Shown in pieces: positions 1 through 5,440 of a stretch of DNA of 6,041 bases. The stretch is taken from positions 1 through 6,041 of the forward strand of contig PWSL01000016.1 in NCBI GenBank assembly GCA_003563255.1. The letters run 5' to 3'. Numbering within the stretch: position 1 is the first letter of the stretch; each line of letters opens with the position of its first letter. The translations under genes were made by a program, and so were the position numbers. The notes beneath the pieces are model-generated. The model was not told where the DNA came from, did not search any database, and was given only the letters and a program-made list of their open reading frames with translations. The stretch is from Desulfonatronospira sp. Its GTDB lineage: Bacteria > Desulfobacterota > Desulfovibrionia > Desulfovibrionales > Desulfonatronovibrionaceae.

Positions 1-90
1 ACGAGAGGTAAAAAGCCTGGGAACGAGAGGTAACCAGGAACCGATTTTTGCAACCAACATGTTGGTTTGAAATTTGTGCTAAGCGCCTAA
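1..90. repeat. Dispersed intergenic repeat, copy 1 (truncated by the window edge)
   Basis: Bases 15-40 are identical to 5045-5070. Bases 41-90 match 5092-5141 with about six substitutions, and the copy near 5.1 kb carries 21 extra bases between the two blocks. The motif ACGAGAGGTA occurs twice here, at 1-10 and 23-32, a 22-base period. GCCTGGGAAC at 15-24 is half of the palindrome found whole at 4897, 4945 and 5031. A perfect 16-base palindrome, AACCAACATGTTGGTT, sits at 52-67. The element probably starts outside the window. It lies just beyond the 3' end of aroL, and the other copy lies upstream of glgP in the same orientation. No coding potential is credible here. Confidence 0.85.
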
Positions 91-99
91 GCAGCCCTG

Positions 100-129
100 A
101 AAAACCTGAGACCCGCCCTGTCTGTCCAG
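100..129 (-). terminator. Possible weak intrinsic terminator after aroL
   Basis: Read on the minus strand, CTG and AGAC pair with GTCTCAG around a 7-base loop. There is a 3-base bulge in the 5' arm, and the stem is followed one base later by five T (the A run at 100-104 on the plus strand). It lies 15-44 bases past the aroL stop, where a cluster terminator is expected. The bulge and short T run make it weak. Confidence 0.3.
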
Positions 130-143
130 AACTTACAAAAAGC

Positions 144-695
144 TCAGGAGCCCGGTTCATCGCCCGGATAAAGACCGGCCACTTCTTCTGCCATCAGCTC
201 CAATGGCTTGCCAGCATCAAGAACTACATCCGCGCACTCCCTGTACAGAGGCTGGCGCTCATTTAGAGTGGAGCGCACTTCCTCCTGAAAATCCATCTCC
301 GACAGTGCAGGCCTCTGCCCCGGCCTGGGGTCCCGGGCAAGCCTTGCACAGATAAGCTCCGCGTCAGCCTGCAGATAGACAGTCATGTGCACCGGGTCCT
401 TCAAAAGCTCCCTGTTCTCTGAAGCCAGAACCATTCCGCCCCCCGTAGCCACCACCAGCGAGCCGGACTGCGCCGTACGAAGCAAAACCTTTTTCTCCAG
501 TTCCCTGAAATGCTCCCAGCCATGATCCGCCACAATCTCCTGGATGCTACGGCCCTGCTCCTGCTGCAGCAATTCGTCCGTATCCACCGGGTTCAAACCG
601 GTTCTTCGGGCCAGTTCCCCGGCCAGAGAGGTCTTTCCGCCGGCCCTGGGTCCGATTAAGTAAATATTGCCTTTTTTATTTCTGGATCCACTCAT
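144..695 (-). CDS. aroL: Shikimate kinase (AroL-like)
   Basis: This cytosolic enzyme phosphorylates shikimate with ATP to shikimate-3-phosphate, the fifth step of the chorismate pathway to aromatic amino acids. The protein has 183 residues, close to the usual 170-180. Visible motifs are the P-loop GPRAGGKTS (15-23), the shikimate-binding DTD (38-40), R64 in the FRELE segment, the GGG turn (85-87), the lid arginine in GQRPAL (R128) and the ERQPLY segment (146-151). The IGPR...GKT P-loop and overall pattern are closer to E. coli AroL than to AroK, though the symbol is a judgement. The frame is open upstream to 806, but that part lies inside trmH and has no kinase homology. The ATG at 695 starts just before the first strand and has AGGAAG nine bases upstream, so it is preferred. 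It overlaps the end of trmH by 20 bases, which suggests translational coupling. It is the last gene of the leftward cluster. Confidence 0.93.
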   Translation of the reverse strand: MSGSRNKKGNIYLIGPRAGGKTSLAGELARRTGLNPVDTDELLQQEQGRSIQEIVADHGWEHFRELEKKVLLRTAQSGSLVVATGGGMVLASENRELLKDPVHMTVYLQADAELICARLARDPRPGQRPALSEMDFQEEVRSTLNERQPLYRECADVVLDAGKPLELMAEEVAGLYPGDEPGS

Positions 696-1269
696 GGTAT
701 AATGCTTCCTGCCGGTCCCCGGGCAGGGCCCTTTCTTCCAGGAGCCCGGCCTGGTGTCTCTGTCTGAAGGCCTCATAAAGGATAATGGCTGCAGCCACGG
801 ACACATTCAGACTCTGAACCATGCCCTGCATGGGTATGTATATCTCCTGATCCACCAACTGTTCCAGATCTTCCTGGACGCCGCTGTGCTCGTTGCCAAG
901 TATTACAGCACTGGGCCTGGTAAAATCCCATTCAGGCAGGGACAGGGAACAGGGGCCGAACCCCGTGCGGATCAGATTAAGGCCCTGCCCTTTCAGAACC
1001 TGGACCATTTTTTCCGCATCCCTGTGCCTGAGCCAGCCGACCCATTTGCGGGCCGAAGCTGAGGATTTCTTGCCCACTTCCGGAAAGGGCTGCCCAACGT
1101 AAAGCAGGTGCACCTCAGGCACCCCAAAGGCGTCGCAGCTTCTCAGGATGGCGGCAACATTGTGGGGGTCGTGAATGTTGTTCAACACCAGGGTCAGGTC
1201 CCGCTGTCTCCTGGCCAGGACCTCTTGAACCCTGAGCTTTCTTCTGTCGGTTCTAAATTCATTATGCAT
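676..1269 (-). CDS. trmH: SpoU/TrmH-family RNA 2'-O-methyltransferase (probable tRNA Gm18 methylase)
   Basis: This is a SPOUT-fold enzyme that transfers a methyl group from S-adenosylmethionine to a ribose 2'-OH. The best guess for its target is G18 of tRNA. All three SpoU motifs are present: motif 1 NIHDPHNVAAILRSCDAFGV (31-50, with N37 and the expected catalytic R43), motif 2 ILGNEHSGV (123-131, E127) and motif 3 IPMQGMVQSLNVSVAAA (145-161, S153 and N155), which forms the cofactor knot. The N-terminal VQEVLARRQRDLTLVLNN resembles the E. coli TrmH start (MLARRQPDLT), favouring TrmH over other SpoU members. At 197 residues it is shorter than E. coli TrmH (229) and near the Thermus form, lacking part of the C-terminal extension. 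The ATG is two bases after the tlyA stop, with a weak GGCGGA seven bases upstream, so re-initiation after tlyA is likely. The exact RNA target is inferred. Confidence 0.9.
   Translation of the reverse strand: MHNEFRTDRRKLRVQEVLARRQRDLTLVLNNIHDPHNVAAILRSCDAFGVPEVHLLYVGQPFPEVGKKSSASARKWVGWLRHRDAEKMVQVLKGQGLNLIRTGFGPCSLSLPEWDFTRPSAVILGNEHSGVQEDLEQLVDQEIYIPMQGMVQSLNVSVAAAIILYEAFRQRHQAGLLEERALPGDRQEALYHEWIQK
705..710 (-). promoter_or_regulatory. Ribosome binding site that fixes the aroL start
   Basis: AGGAAG on the minus strand lies nine bases before the ATG at 695, within the last codons of trmH. It supports the 183-residue aroL product over the longer open frame that begins at 806. Confidence 0.6.
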
Positions 1270-1271
1270 GG

Positions 1272-2039
1272 TCAGATCCGCCCGGTGCAGGACTTATAGC
1301 CGAAGCACACCAGGTGCTCCTGGTTGCCTTTAGGTCCTTTAAGCCTTGAAAGGGTCCAGCCCTCCAGCGCAAGATCCAGCTCCCCGGTGACGGTTTCAAT
1401 CACCCCCTGCACTGCCTGCCGGGCAACCTCAAGGGATCTGACCACCCCTTTGACGGTCTGTCCCCTGCCCACTTCAAACTGAGGCTTGACCAGGGCTACC
1501 ACCCTGGCCTTTTCCTGCAGAAAGGGCACCACGCAGGGCATGATTTTGGTAAGAGAGATAAAAGAACAGTCGATGCAGGCCAACTGGACTTTTTCAGGCA
1601 GCAGAGAGACTGCGGCCTTGCGGATATTCACCTGTTCCAGGCTGATAACCCTGGGGTCACGGCGCAACTTGCAGTGCAGCTGCTTTGTGCCCACATCCAG
1701 GGCATAGACTCGAAGCGCTCCCATCTGCAGCATGCAGTCCGTAAAGCCGCCCGTAGAAGCTCCCACATCAAGACAAACCCTGCCCTGGATCTGGATATCA
1801 AAATCCTCCAGAGCACCCAGAAGCTTCTCCCCGCCCCGGCTTACAAATCGCTGCCCTTCTTTCAGGCTGAAGACAGAATCATTCGGCAGGGCCTGGCCAG
1901 GCTTTTCCACACGGACTTCCCGGTCTTCCAGGCACAGATTGACCTGCCCGGCCATGATCAGCCTTTTGGCTGCTTCCCTGGATTCAGCCAGGCCCTGTTC
2001 ATGCAGCAGCAGGTCTGCCCGGTATTTTCTGGAACGCAT
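1272..2039 (-). CDS. tlyA: TlyA-family rRNA 2'-O-methyltransferase (S4 plus FtsJ-like domain)
   Basis: Family members methylate ribose 2'-OH groups in rRNA. Mycobacterial TlyA acts on 16S C1409 and 23S C1920, and this activity underlies capreomycin sensitivity. The older name hemolysin A is often carried over. The 255-residue length is typical. An RNA-binding S4 domain covers about 5-65 (ADLLLHEQGLAESREAAKRLIMAGQV), followed by the linker SRGGEKL (67-73) and a Rossmann methyltransferase domain with the SAM loop LDVGASTGGFTD (90-101) and ALDVG (113-117). The expected K-D-K-E catalytic tetrad is visible as K72, D157 (CIDCSFISL), K185 (LVKPQFE) and E241 (GNQEHLV). The ATG at 2039 is the only start that preserves the S4 domain, but no good Shine-Dalgarno precedes it. 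Translation may be weak or depend on the upstream message. The 99-base gap to glgP is mostly a heptamer repeat array. The enzyme family is certain, but which rRNA nucleotides it methylates cannot be read from the sequence. Confidence 0.93.
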   Translation of the reverse strand: MRSRKYRADLLLHEQGLAESREAAKRLIMAGQVNLCLEDREVRVEKPGQALPNDSVFSLKEGQRFVSRGGEKLLGALEDFDIQIQGRVCLDVGASTGGFTDCMLQMGALRVYALDVGTKQLHCKLRRDPRVISLEQVNIRKAAVSLLPEKVQLACIDCSFISLTKIMPCVVPFLQEKARVVALVKPQFEVGRGQTVKGVVRSLEVARQAVQGVIETVTGELDLALEGWTLSRLKGPKGNQEHLVCFGYKSCTGRI

Positions 2040-2053
2040 ACACTTTAAGGAAA

Positions 2054-2137
2054 CCGACTTCCGGCCCCTGACCTCTGACCTCTGACCCCTGACCTCTGAC
2101 TTCTGACTACTGACCCCTGACCTCTGACTACTGACTC
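2054..2137. repeat. Heptamer tandem repeat array (12 units, 84 bp)
   Basis: Ten contiguous units of CTGACYN on the plus strand (RRGTCAG-like on the transcribed minus strand) run from 2068 to 2137. Two degenerate units, CCGACTT and CCGGCCC, precede them at 2054-2067. Only the last two positions vary among the ten good units. The pair CTGACCC-CTGACCT recurs 28 bases apart (2082 and 2110), hinting at a higher-order period of four units. The array ends one base before the glgP stop and 14 bases from the tlyA start, filling the spacer. Each unit carries TGA on the plus strand, and a 7-base period spreads these over all three frames. Confidence 0.95.
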
Positions 2138-2138
2138 C

Positions 2139-4700
2139 TCAAGCCCAGTGAATCAGACCCAGACAATGGGGATCCAGAAGCAGTGAATGGTGTGGCAGAA
2201 TGCGCACAGTATAGCCGAAACGCCCTGTTTGAAATGTTTCCAGCTTGCCCTCGTACTGGATCCAGCCGTGCTGCAGCTCCTTATTCTGTTGCATGAGCAC
2301 GGTCTTTCGACTCAGAAAATTGCCTTCCATGTCAACGTCCCCGGCATATATCTCCACCTGGATATCACCGGTGGAAAGTCCGTTGACATTGACTTCGGCG
2401 CGCACTGTTATTTCGTCACCGGCATACAGTTCATCTTCAGCCGCGGCATGGACATTGCGAATCTGGACGCTTCCCCACTTGGTCATGAGGTCCATTCTCC
2501 ACTCCGCCAGGGCCTTGGCCTTTTCAAAGCCGTTCTTTTCCAGGGCCATGAAGTTTTTGTAGGCAGGAAGATAAGCAGTCTCCACATAGTCTTCCACCAT
2601 GCGGTGCGAACTGAACTGCGGAGCCAGGTCACGCAGTCCGTTTTTCATCTTGCGCACCCATTCAGTGGGCAGGCTGCCGTGCCTGCGGTCATAAAAAGTA
2701 GGGACTATCTCCTTTTCCAAAACATTGTAAAGATAATGGCTCTCCACCAGGTCCTGGTATTCCTGGTCGGTATAGCTTTCTCCCAGGCCGATGGCCCAGC
2801 CGTAGCGGTTGTCAGTGGTGTAGGCCTCGTCCCACCAGCCGTCCAGCGTGCTGAAATTGAGGACTCCATTGGCCACGGCCTTCATACCGCTGGTACCGCA
2901 GGCTTCCAGAGGCCGTTTGGGGTTGTTGAGCCAGACATCGCATCCCTGGAGCATGTAGCTTGCAATCTCCATATCGTAGTCTTCCAGAAAAACCAGACGA
3001 TGCATCAGATCTTCCTCCCGGGCATGCTGAACAATATGCTGAATAATCTTTTTGCCTTCCACGTCCCTGGGGTGGGCCTTGCCTGCAAAGATGAACTGCA
3101 CCGGATACTTTTCGTGATTGACGATCTCCAGAAGCCTCTTGACATCCGTCAGAAGCAGGTTTGCCCTCTTGTAGGTGGCGAATCTCCGGGCAAACCCTAT
3201 GGTCAATGCACCTGGATCCAGGACTTCTTCGGCCAGCTGGAGCTCGCTGCGCCGGCCTCCCCTGGCCACTGTCTGCTGCTTGAGCCTGTGACGCACATAA
3301 TCCACCAGCCTTTCCCGAAGACGTTCATGTGTCCTCCAGAGTTCAGAATCAGGTATGGCCTGGGACTGCTTCCAGACCCACTGACAATCCGGGTCTTCCC
3401 GCCAGTCAGAGCCCAGATAGCGGTCAAACAGGTAGGACATGTCCGGAGCAATCCAGGTGGGGATGTGAATGCCGTTGGTAATGGCCCCGATGGGCACGTC
3501 GTCCACTGGATACTGGGGCCAGACTTTCTTCCACATGTTCCTGGAGACCCTGCCGTGTAAAAGGCTGACGCCGTTGTTGAATCTGGAAAGGCGCAGGGCC
3601 AGCACCGTCATGCAGAAATGTTCCTGATCGTCCCTGGGATCCTCCCTGCCCAAGGCCATGAAGACCTTGAAGGCCAGGCCTAATTCCCGGGCGTAGGGCT
3701 CAAAATACTTGTGCATCAGGTCCGGGGCGAAGCGGTCGTTGCCGGCGGGCACCGGAGTGTGGGTGGTGAAGACGCTGCTGGAGGCCACAAGCTCTGTGGC
3801 GGCTTCAAAAGACATGTTGTGGTCCTGCATGAAGATCTTTATCCTTTCCAGGCCGGCAAAAGCAGAATGGCCTTCATTCATATGGATCACCCTGGGGTTG
3901 AGCCCCATGGCATGCATGGCTCTCAGGCCGCCTATTCCCAGGACTATTTCCTGCTTTACCCGCATTTCCCAGTCTCCGCCGTAAAGCTGGGCAGTAATCT
4001 CCCGGTCCTGGGGGTCGTTTTCGGTGATATTGGTATCCAGCAGATACAGATCAATGCGGCCTATATTGGCTTTCCAGACCCGGATGCTCACTTTGCGATC
4101 CAGCAGATCCACGTTAACTGTCATGGGCTTGCCGTCTTTATCTTTAATCAGGGTCAGAGGCATCTGCTCAAAATCGTTGACCGGATATCTTTCCTGCTGC
4201 CATCCGTCATTGGTGAGGTACTGCCTGAAATACCCTTTTTGATAACACATGCCTATGGCCACCAGAGGCAGGTTCAGGTCGCTGGCTGATTTCAGGTGAT
4301 CCCCGGCCAGCACTCCAAGTCCACCGGAATAAATGGGCAGGGATAGACTGATGCCGTATTCCGCGCTGAAATAGGCCACTACAGGCATGCCTCCGCTATT
4401 CTCAAACTCAAAGGAAGTCTTGGTGCTGGTTTTATAATTGTCCAGACTGGACTTAACCTGGTTGAGCCTGTCCCGGAAAAATTCGTCCCCGGCCAGCTCG
4501 TCCAGGGTTTCCCGGGGCAGCATATTCAAAAACTTCACCGGGTTCTGCCCGCTCTTGTGCCAGACATGGTGGTCAATCCTGCTGAAAAGCTCACTTATCT
4601 CGTGCTTCCAGGAGAACCAGAAATTAAAGGCCAGATCCCATAACGAGGCAAGTTCCTTGGGCAACTTGGGAATAACATTGTATACTTTTAATGGCCGCAT
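2139..4700 (-). CDS. glgP: Alpha-glucan (glycogen/maltodextrin) phosphorylase, GT35
   Basis: This PLP-dependent cytosolic enzyme releases glucose-1-phosphate from alpha-1,4-glucan ends using inorganic phosphate. The 853-residue protein fits the compact bacterial subfamily with an N-terminal DUF3417-type region (about 10-110) ahead of the phosphorylase core. Key segments are AYFSAEYGI (109-117), the glycine loop YSGGLGVLAGDHLKSASDL (124-142), HMNEGHSAF (273-281, H278 probably the active-site His), RFATYKR (506-512, where R506 and K511 match the phosphate-contacting Arg and Lys of RIHEYKR in classical phosphorylases) and EACGTSGMK, with the PLP lysine K607. A beta-rich C-terminal segment ends in LGLIHWA, like the family's usual LGLVRWA. 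The start is well supported, since GGAGG lies six bases before the ATG. No allosteric phosphorylation region is visible. It is the first gene of the leftward cluster. Its link to the RNA-modification and shikimate genes downstream is positional and not metabolic. Confidence 0.96.
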   Translation of the reverse strand: MRPLKVYNVIPKLPKELASLWDLAFNFWFSWKHEISELFSRIDHHVWHKSGQNPVKFLNMLPRETLDELAGDEFFRDRLNQVKSSLDNYKTSTKTSFEFENSGGMPVVAYFSAEYGISLSLPIYSGGLGVLAGDHLKSASDLNLPLVAIGMCYQKGYFRQYLTNDGWQQERYPVNDFEQMPLTLIKDKDGKPMTVNVDLLDRKVSIRVWKANIGRIDLYLLDTNITENDPQDREITAQLYGGDWEMRVKQEIVLGIGGLRAMHAMGLNPRVIHMNEGHSAFAGLERIKIFMQDHNMSFEAATELVASSSVFTTHTPVPAGNDRFAPDLMHKYFEPYARELGLAFKVFMALGREDPRDDQEHFCMTVLALRLSRFNNGVSLLHGRVSRNMWKKVWPQYPVDDVPIGAITNGIHIPTWIAPDMSYLFDRYLGSDWREDPDCQWVWKQSQAIPDSELWRTHERLRERLVDYVRHRLKQQTVARGGRRSELQLAEEVLDPGALTIGFARRFATYKRANLLLTDVKRLLEIVNHEKYPVQFIFAGKAHPRDVEGKKIIQHIVQHAREEDLMHRLVFLEDYDMEIASYMLQGCDVWLNNPKRPLEACGTSGMKAVANGVLNFSTLDGWWDEAYTTDNRYGWAIGLGESYTDQEYQDLVESHYLYNVLEKEIVPTFYDRRHGSLPTEWVRKMKNGLRDLAPQFSSHRMVEDYVETAYLPAYKNFMALEKNGFEKAKALAEWRMDLMTKWGSVQIRNVHAAAEDELYAGDEITVRAEVNVNGLSTGDIQVEIYAGDVDMEGNFLSRKTVLMQQNKELQHGWIQYEGKLETFQTGRFGYTVRILPHHSLLLDPHCLGLIHWA

Positions 4701-4706
4701 ACATTT

Positions 4707-4712
4707 CCTCCA
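4707..4712 (-). promoter_or_regulatory. Strong Shine-Dalgarno for glgP
   Basis: TGGAGG on the minus strand is six bases from the glgP ATG and is the best ribosome binding site in the window. It confirms the start at 4700 and suggests that glgP is translated more efficiently than tlyA, which has no comparable site. Confidence 0.75.
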
Positions 4713-4733
4713 CTTAGGTTGATGAAAATATGA

Positions 4734-4792
4734 ACTAAAGCGGGCTATGCCCGCAACCCAATAAAGAAAAGAGCTTTTTTGACAGGATTAAC
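4734..4792. repeat. 59-bp intergenic repeat, copy A (upstream of glgP)
   Basis: It runs from ACTAAAGCGGGC to GACAGGATTAAC and matches 5915-5972 in the same orientation with a one-base indel and only about two substitutions. It contains a short GC hairpin, GCGGGC-TAT-GCCCGC (4740-4754), then CAACCCAATAAA, a poly-T stretch and GACAGGATTAAC. It lies 34 bases upstream of the glgP start codon, so it must overlap or abut the glgP promoter region. No clear promoter could be picked out. TTGCGG with TCATAT 17 bases away on the minus strand is the best of several poor candidates. Confidence 0.9.
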
Positions 4793-4822
4793 CACGCCAA
4801 AGACGCGTGGTTATTGTTTTTT
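4789..4822 (+). terminator. Terminator-like hairpin with T run (plus strand)
   Basis: A perfect 9-bp stem, TAACCACGC with GCGTGGTTA, surrounds the 7-base loop CAAAGAC at 4798-4804 and is followed by TTGTTTTTTA. In form it is an intrinsic terminator for rightward transcription. No rightward gene lies upstream of it, since glgP runs the other way. It may stop transcription antisense to glgP, insulate the spacer, or simply be repeat-derived. Confidence 0.45.
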
Positions 4823-4847
4823 ATGACAGGGTTTCAGGAGTAATTCA

Positions 4848-4872
4848 CTATGCCCGCAACCCAAGAAAAAGC
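4848..4872. repeat. Fragment of the 59-bp repeat (copy C)
   Basis: CTATGCCCGCAACCCAA at 4848-4864 is identical to the same core in copies A and B and is followed by a purine-rich stretch like theirs. The left arm of the GC hairpin and the GACAGGATTAAC tail are missing, so this looks like a decayed or partial copy. Confidence 0.6.
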
Positions 4873-4892
4873 AGTGCTCTTATCCTTCCTTT

Positions 4893-4975
4893 CCTTGTTC
4901 CCAGGCTCCAGCCTGGGAACATCGCTTTTCCTTTCCTTTTCCTTGTTCCCAGGCTCCAGCCTGGGAACATCGCTT
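4893..4975. repeat. Two direct copies of a 35-bp REP-like palindrome unit
   Basis: Bases 4893-4927 and 4941-4975 are identical and spaced 48 bases apart. Each contains a perfect 24-base palindrome (4897-4920 and 4945-4968) with 11-base arms GTTCCCAGGCT and AGCCTGGGAAC around a central CC, flanked by CCTT and ATCGCTT. The spacer between them is CT-rich. The layout is like clustered REP sequences, which in other genomes are mobilised by a REP-associated tyrosine transposase (RAYT), but no such gene is in this window. Open frames across the units encode repeated VPRLQPGN-type peptides, which come from the repeat and are not real proteins. Confidence 0.9.
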
Positions 4976-4978
4976 ATT

Positions 4979-4994
4979 TGTGGCTCCAGCCACA
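4979..4994. repeat. Variant hairpin sharing the palindrome core
   Basis: TGTGGCT-CC-AGCCACA is a perfect 7-base inverted repeat with the same GGCTCCAGCC centre as the two longer palindromes just upstream but different outer arms. It is followed by TATTTTT, so it could also act as a weak rightward terminator. A further small hairpin, GCGGC-TGGT-GCCGC, lies at 5006-5019. Confidence 0.6.
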
Positions 4995-5030
4995 TATTTT
5001 TAGAAGCGGCTGGTGCCGCAAGAACTAAGT

Positions 5031-5054
5031 GTTCTCAGGCTGGAGCCTGGGAAC
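5031..5054. repeat. REP-like palindrome, inverted third copy
   Basis: This 24-base palindrome has a central GG instead of CC and one arm mismatch (GTTCTC for GTTCCC). It therefore reads as the reverse complement of the copies at 4897 and 4945. It runs straight into the dispersed element that also occurs at the window start (GAGAGGTAACCAGGAA follows it). Confidence 0.85.
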
Positions 5055-5141
5055 GAGAGGTAACCAGGAACGAAGAACCAGGAACCACGAACCGATTTTA
5101 ACGACCAACATGTTGTTCCGAAATTTGTGCTAAGCGCCTAA
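5045..5141. repeat. Dispersed intergenic repeat, copy 2
   Basis: It matches 15-90 in the same orientation: 26 identical bases (5045-5070), then 21 extra bases (5071-5091), then 50 bases with six substitutions (5092-5141) ending in GCTAAGCGCCTAA. The extra stretch contains a second AACCAGGAAC, so it looks like a small internal duplication. The central CAACATGTTG palindrome (5106-5115) is kept, but its outer bases have changed compared with copy 1. Confidence 0.87.
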
Positions 5142-5209
5142 AGGAATCGGCGCTGGATCATGGCAACTTCCTCCTGCCAATGGAATCTATTGCCACCCAT
5201 CAATTGAAA

Positions 5210-5238
5210 TTGCAAGACTCAATTAAATCTTGCAGAAT
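5210..5238 (+). promoter_or_regulatory. Possible sigma70-type promoter upstream of dut
   Basis: TTGCAA and CAGAAT are separated by 17 bases, each matching four of six consensus positions. A 7-base inverted repeat, TGCAAGA...TCTTGCA, overlaps the -35 and spacer and could be an operator. If it is real, the dut leader would be nearly 200 bases long. Matches of this quality arise by chance in AT-rich spacers. Confidence 0.2.
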
Positions 5239-5304
5239 TAAAGCTCAAGGGGTAACTTTAGAGCTTTGCATTTTGCATGGCCTCCTGCCCGGAGACATAC
5301 ATCC

Positions 5305-5338
5305 CTGAGGGGGACCGGCTCTCCCAGAACAATTTTTT
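5305..5338 (+). terminator. Terminator-like stem before dut
   Basis: CTG(a)GGGGG pairs with TCTCCCAG with two G-T pairs and one bulged A. Five bases follow, then TTTTTT at 5333-5338. It could end a short upstream RNA or act as an attenuator in the dut leader. The gap between stem and T run makes it weak. Confidence 0.25.
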
Positions 5339-5427
5339 CAAATATTCAGCTTTTCCGCCATAAAAAAATGCGGACATGCCTGTTCTCTGCTTTCCTTGGT
5401 AGCGCTAAACAGGTACTTTATTGTCAA

Positions 5428-5432
5428 AAGGA
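5428..5432 (+). promoter_or_regulatory. Ribosome binding site that fixes the dut GTG start
   Basis: AAGGA lies eight bases before the GTG at 5441. The open frame continues upstream to a TTG at 5396, but the added 15 residues (basic, no family match) have no better site, so GTG is preferred. Confidence 0.55.
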
Positions 5433-5440
5433 AAAAACCA

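Larger units (their letters stand above)
5142..5440 (+). other. Structured non-coding region ahead of dut
   Basis: No plausible protein gene is present. Visible inverted repeats are TGGCA-TGCCA (5161-5165 and 5175-5179, loop ACTTCCTCC), TGCAAGA-TCTTGCA (5211-5217 and 5228-5234), AAAGCTC-GAGCTTT (5240-5246 and 5261-5267), GGC-CTCCT-GCC (5279-5289), a bulged G-rich stem (5305-5327) before six T, and CCGC(c)AT-A6-ATGCGG (5355-5373). The region may be a dut leader, a small RNA, or repeat debris. The sequence alone does not decide. Confidence 0.35.

Noticed and set aside
696..806. Longer aroL product starting at 806
   Set aside because: The extra 37 residues fall within trmH coding sequence and have no shikimate kinase similarity. 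The ATG at 695 has its own Shine-Dalgarno and starts directly before the P-loop strand.
2068..2137. CRISPR array at the heptamer repeats
   Set aside because: Units are 7 bp and contiguous with no spacers, and no cas genes are present. It is a simple tandem repeat.
2187..3560. 457-codon plus-strand open frame opposite glgP
   Set aside because: It lies entirely antisense to a glgP gene with all family motifs. Its length reflects the codon bias of glgP, and its translation shows no recognisable domain.
4897..5054. A CRISPR or insertion sequence made from the 24-bp palindromes
   Set aside because: There are only three copies with irregular spacing and mixed orientation, and no transposase or cas gene lies between or beside them.
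4807..5101. Plus-strand open frames encoding repeated VPRLQPGN and FPGSSLGT peptides
   Set aside because: The peptide repeats are direct translations of the palindrome units, there is no suitable ribosome binding site, and the frames end in repeat DNA. They are typical spurious products of this repeat type.
5141..5181. Seven-codon minus-strand frame (MIQRRFL) with a GGAGGA Shine-Dalgarno
   Set aside because: It is too short to separate from chance, and the apparent Shine-Dalgarno is the complement of the CTTCCTCC loop noted in the structured region. There is no downstream gene that it could lead.
5396..5440. N-terminal extension of dUTPase from TTG at 5396
   Set aside because: It adds residues absent from the family and lacks a better ribosome binding site than the GTG at 5441.
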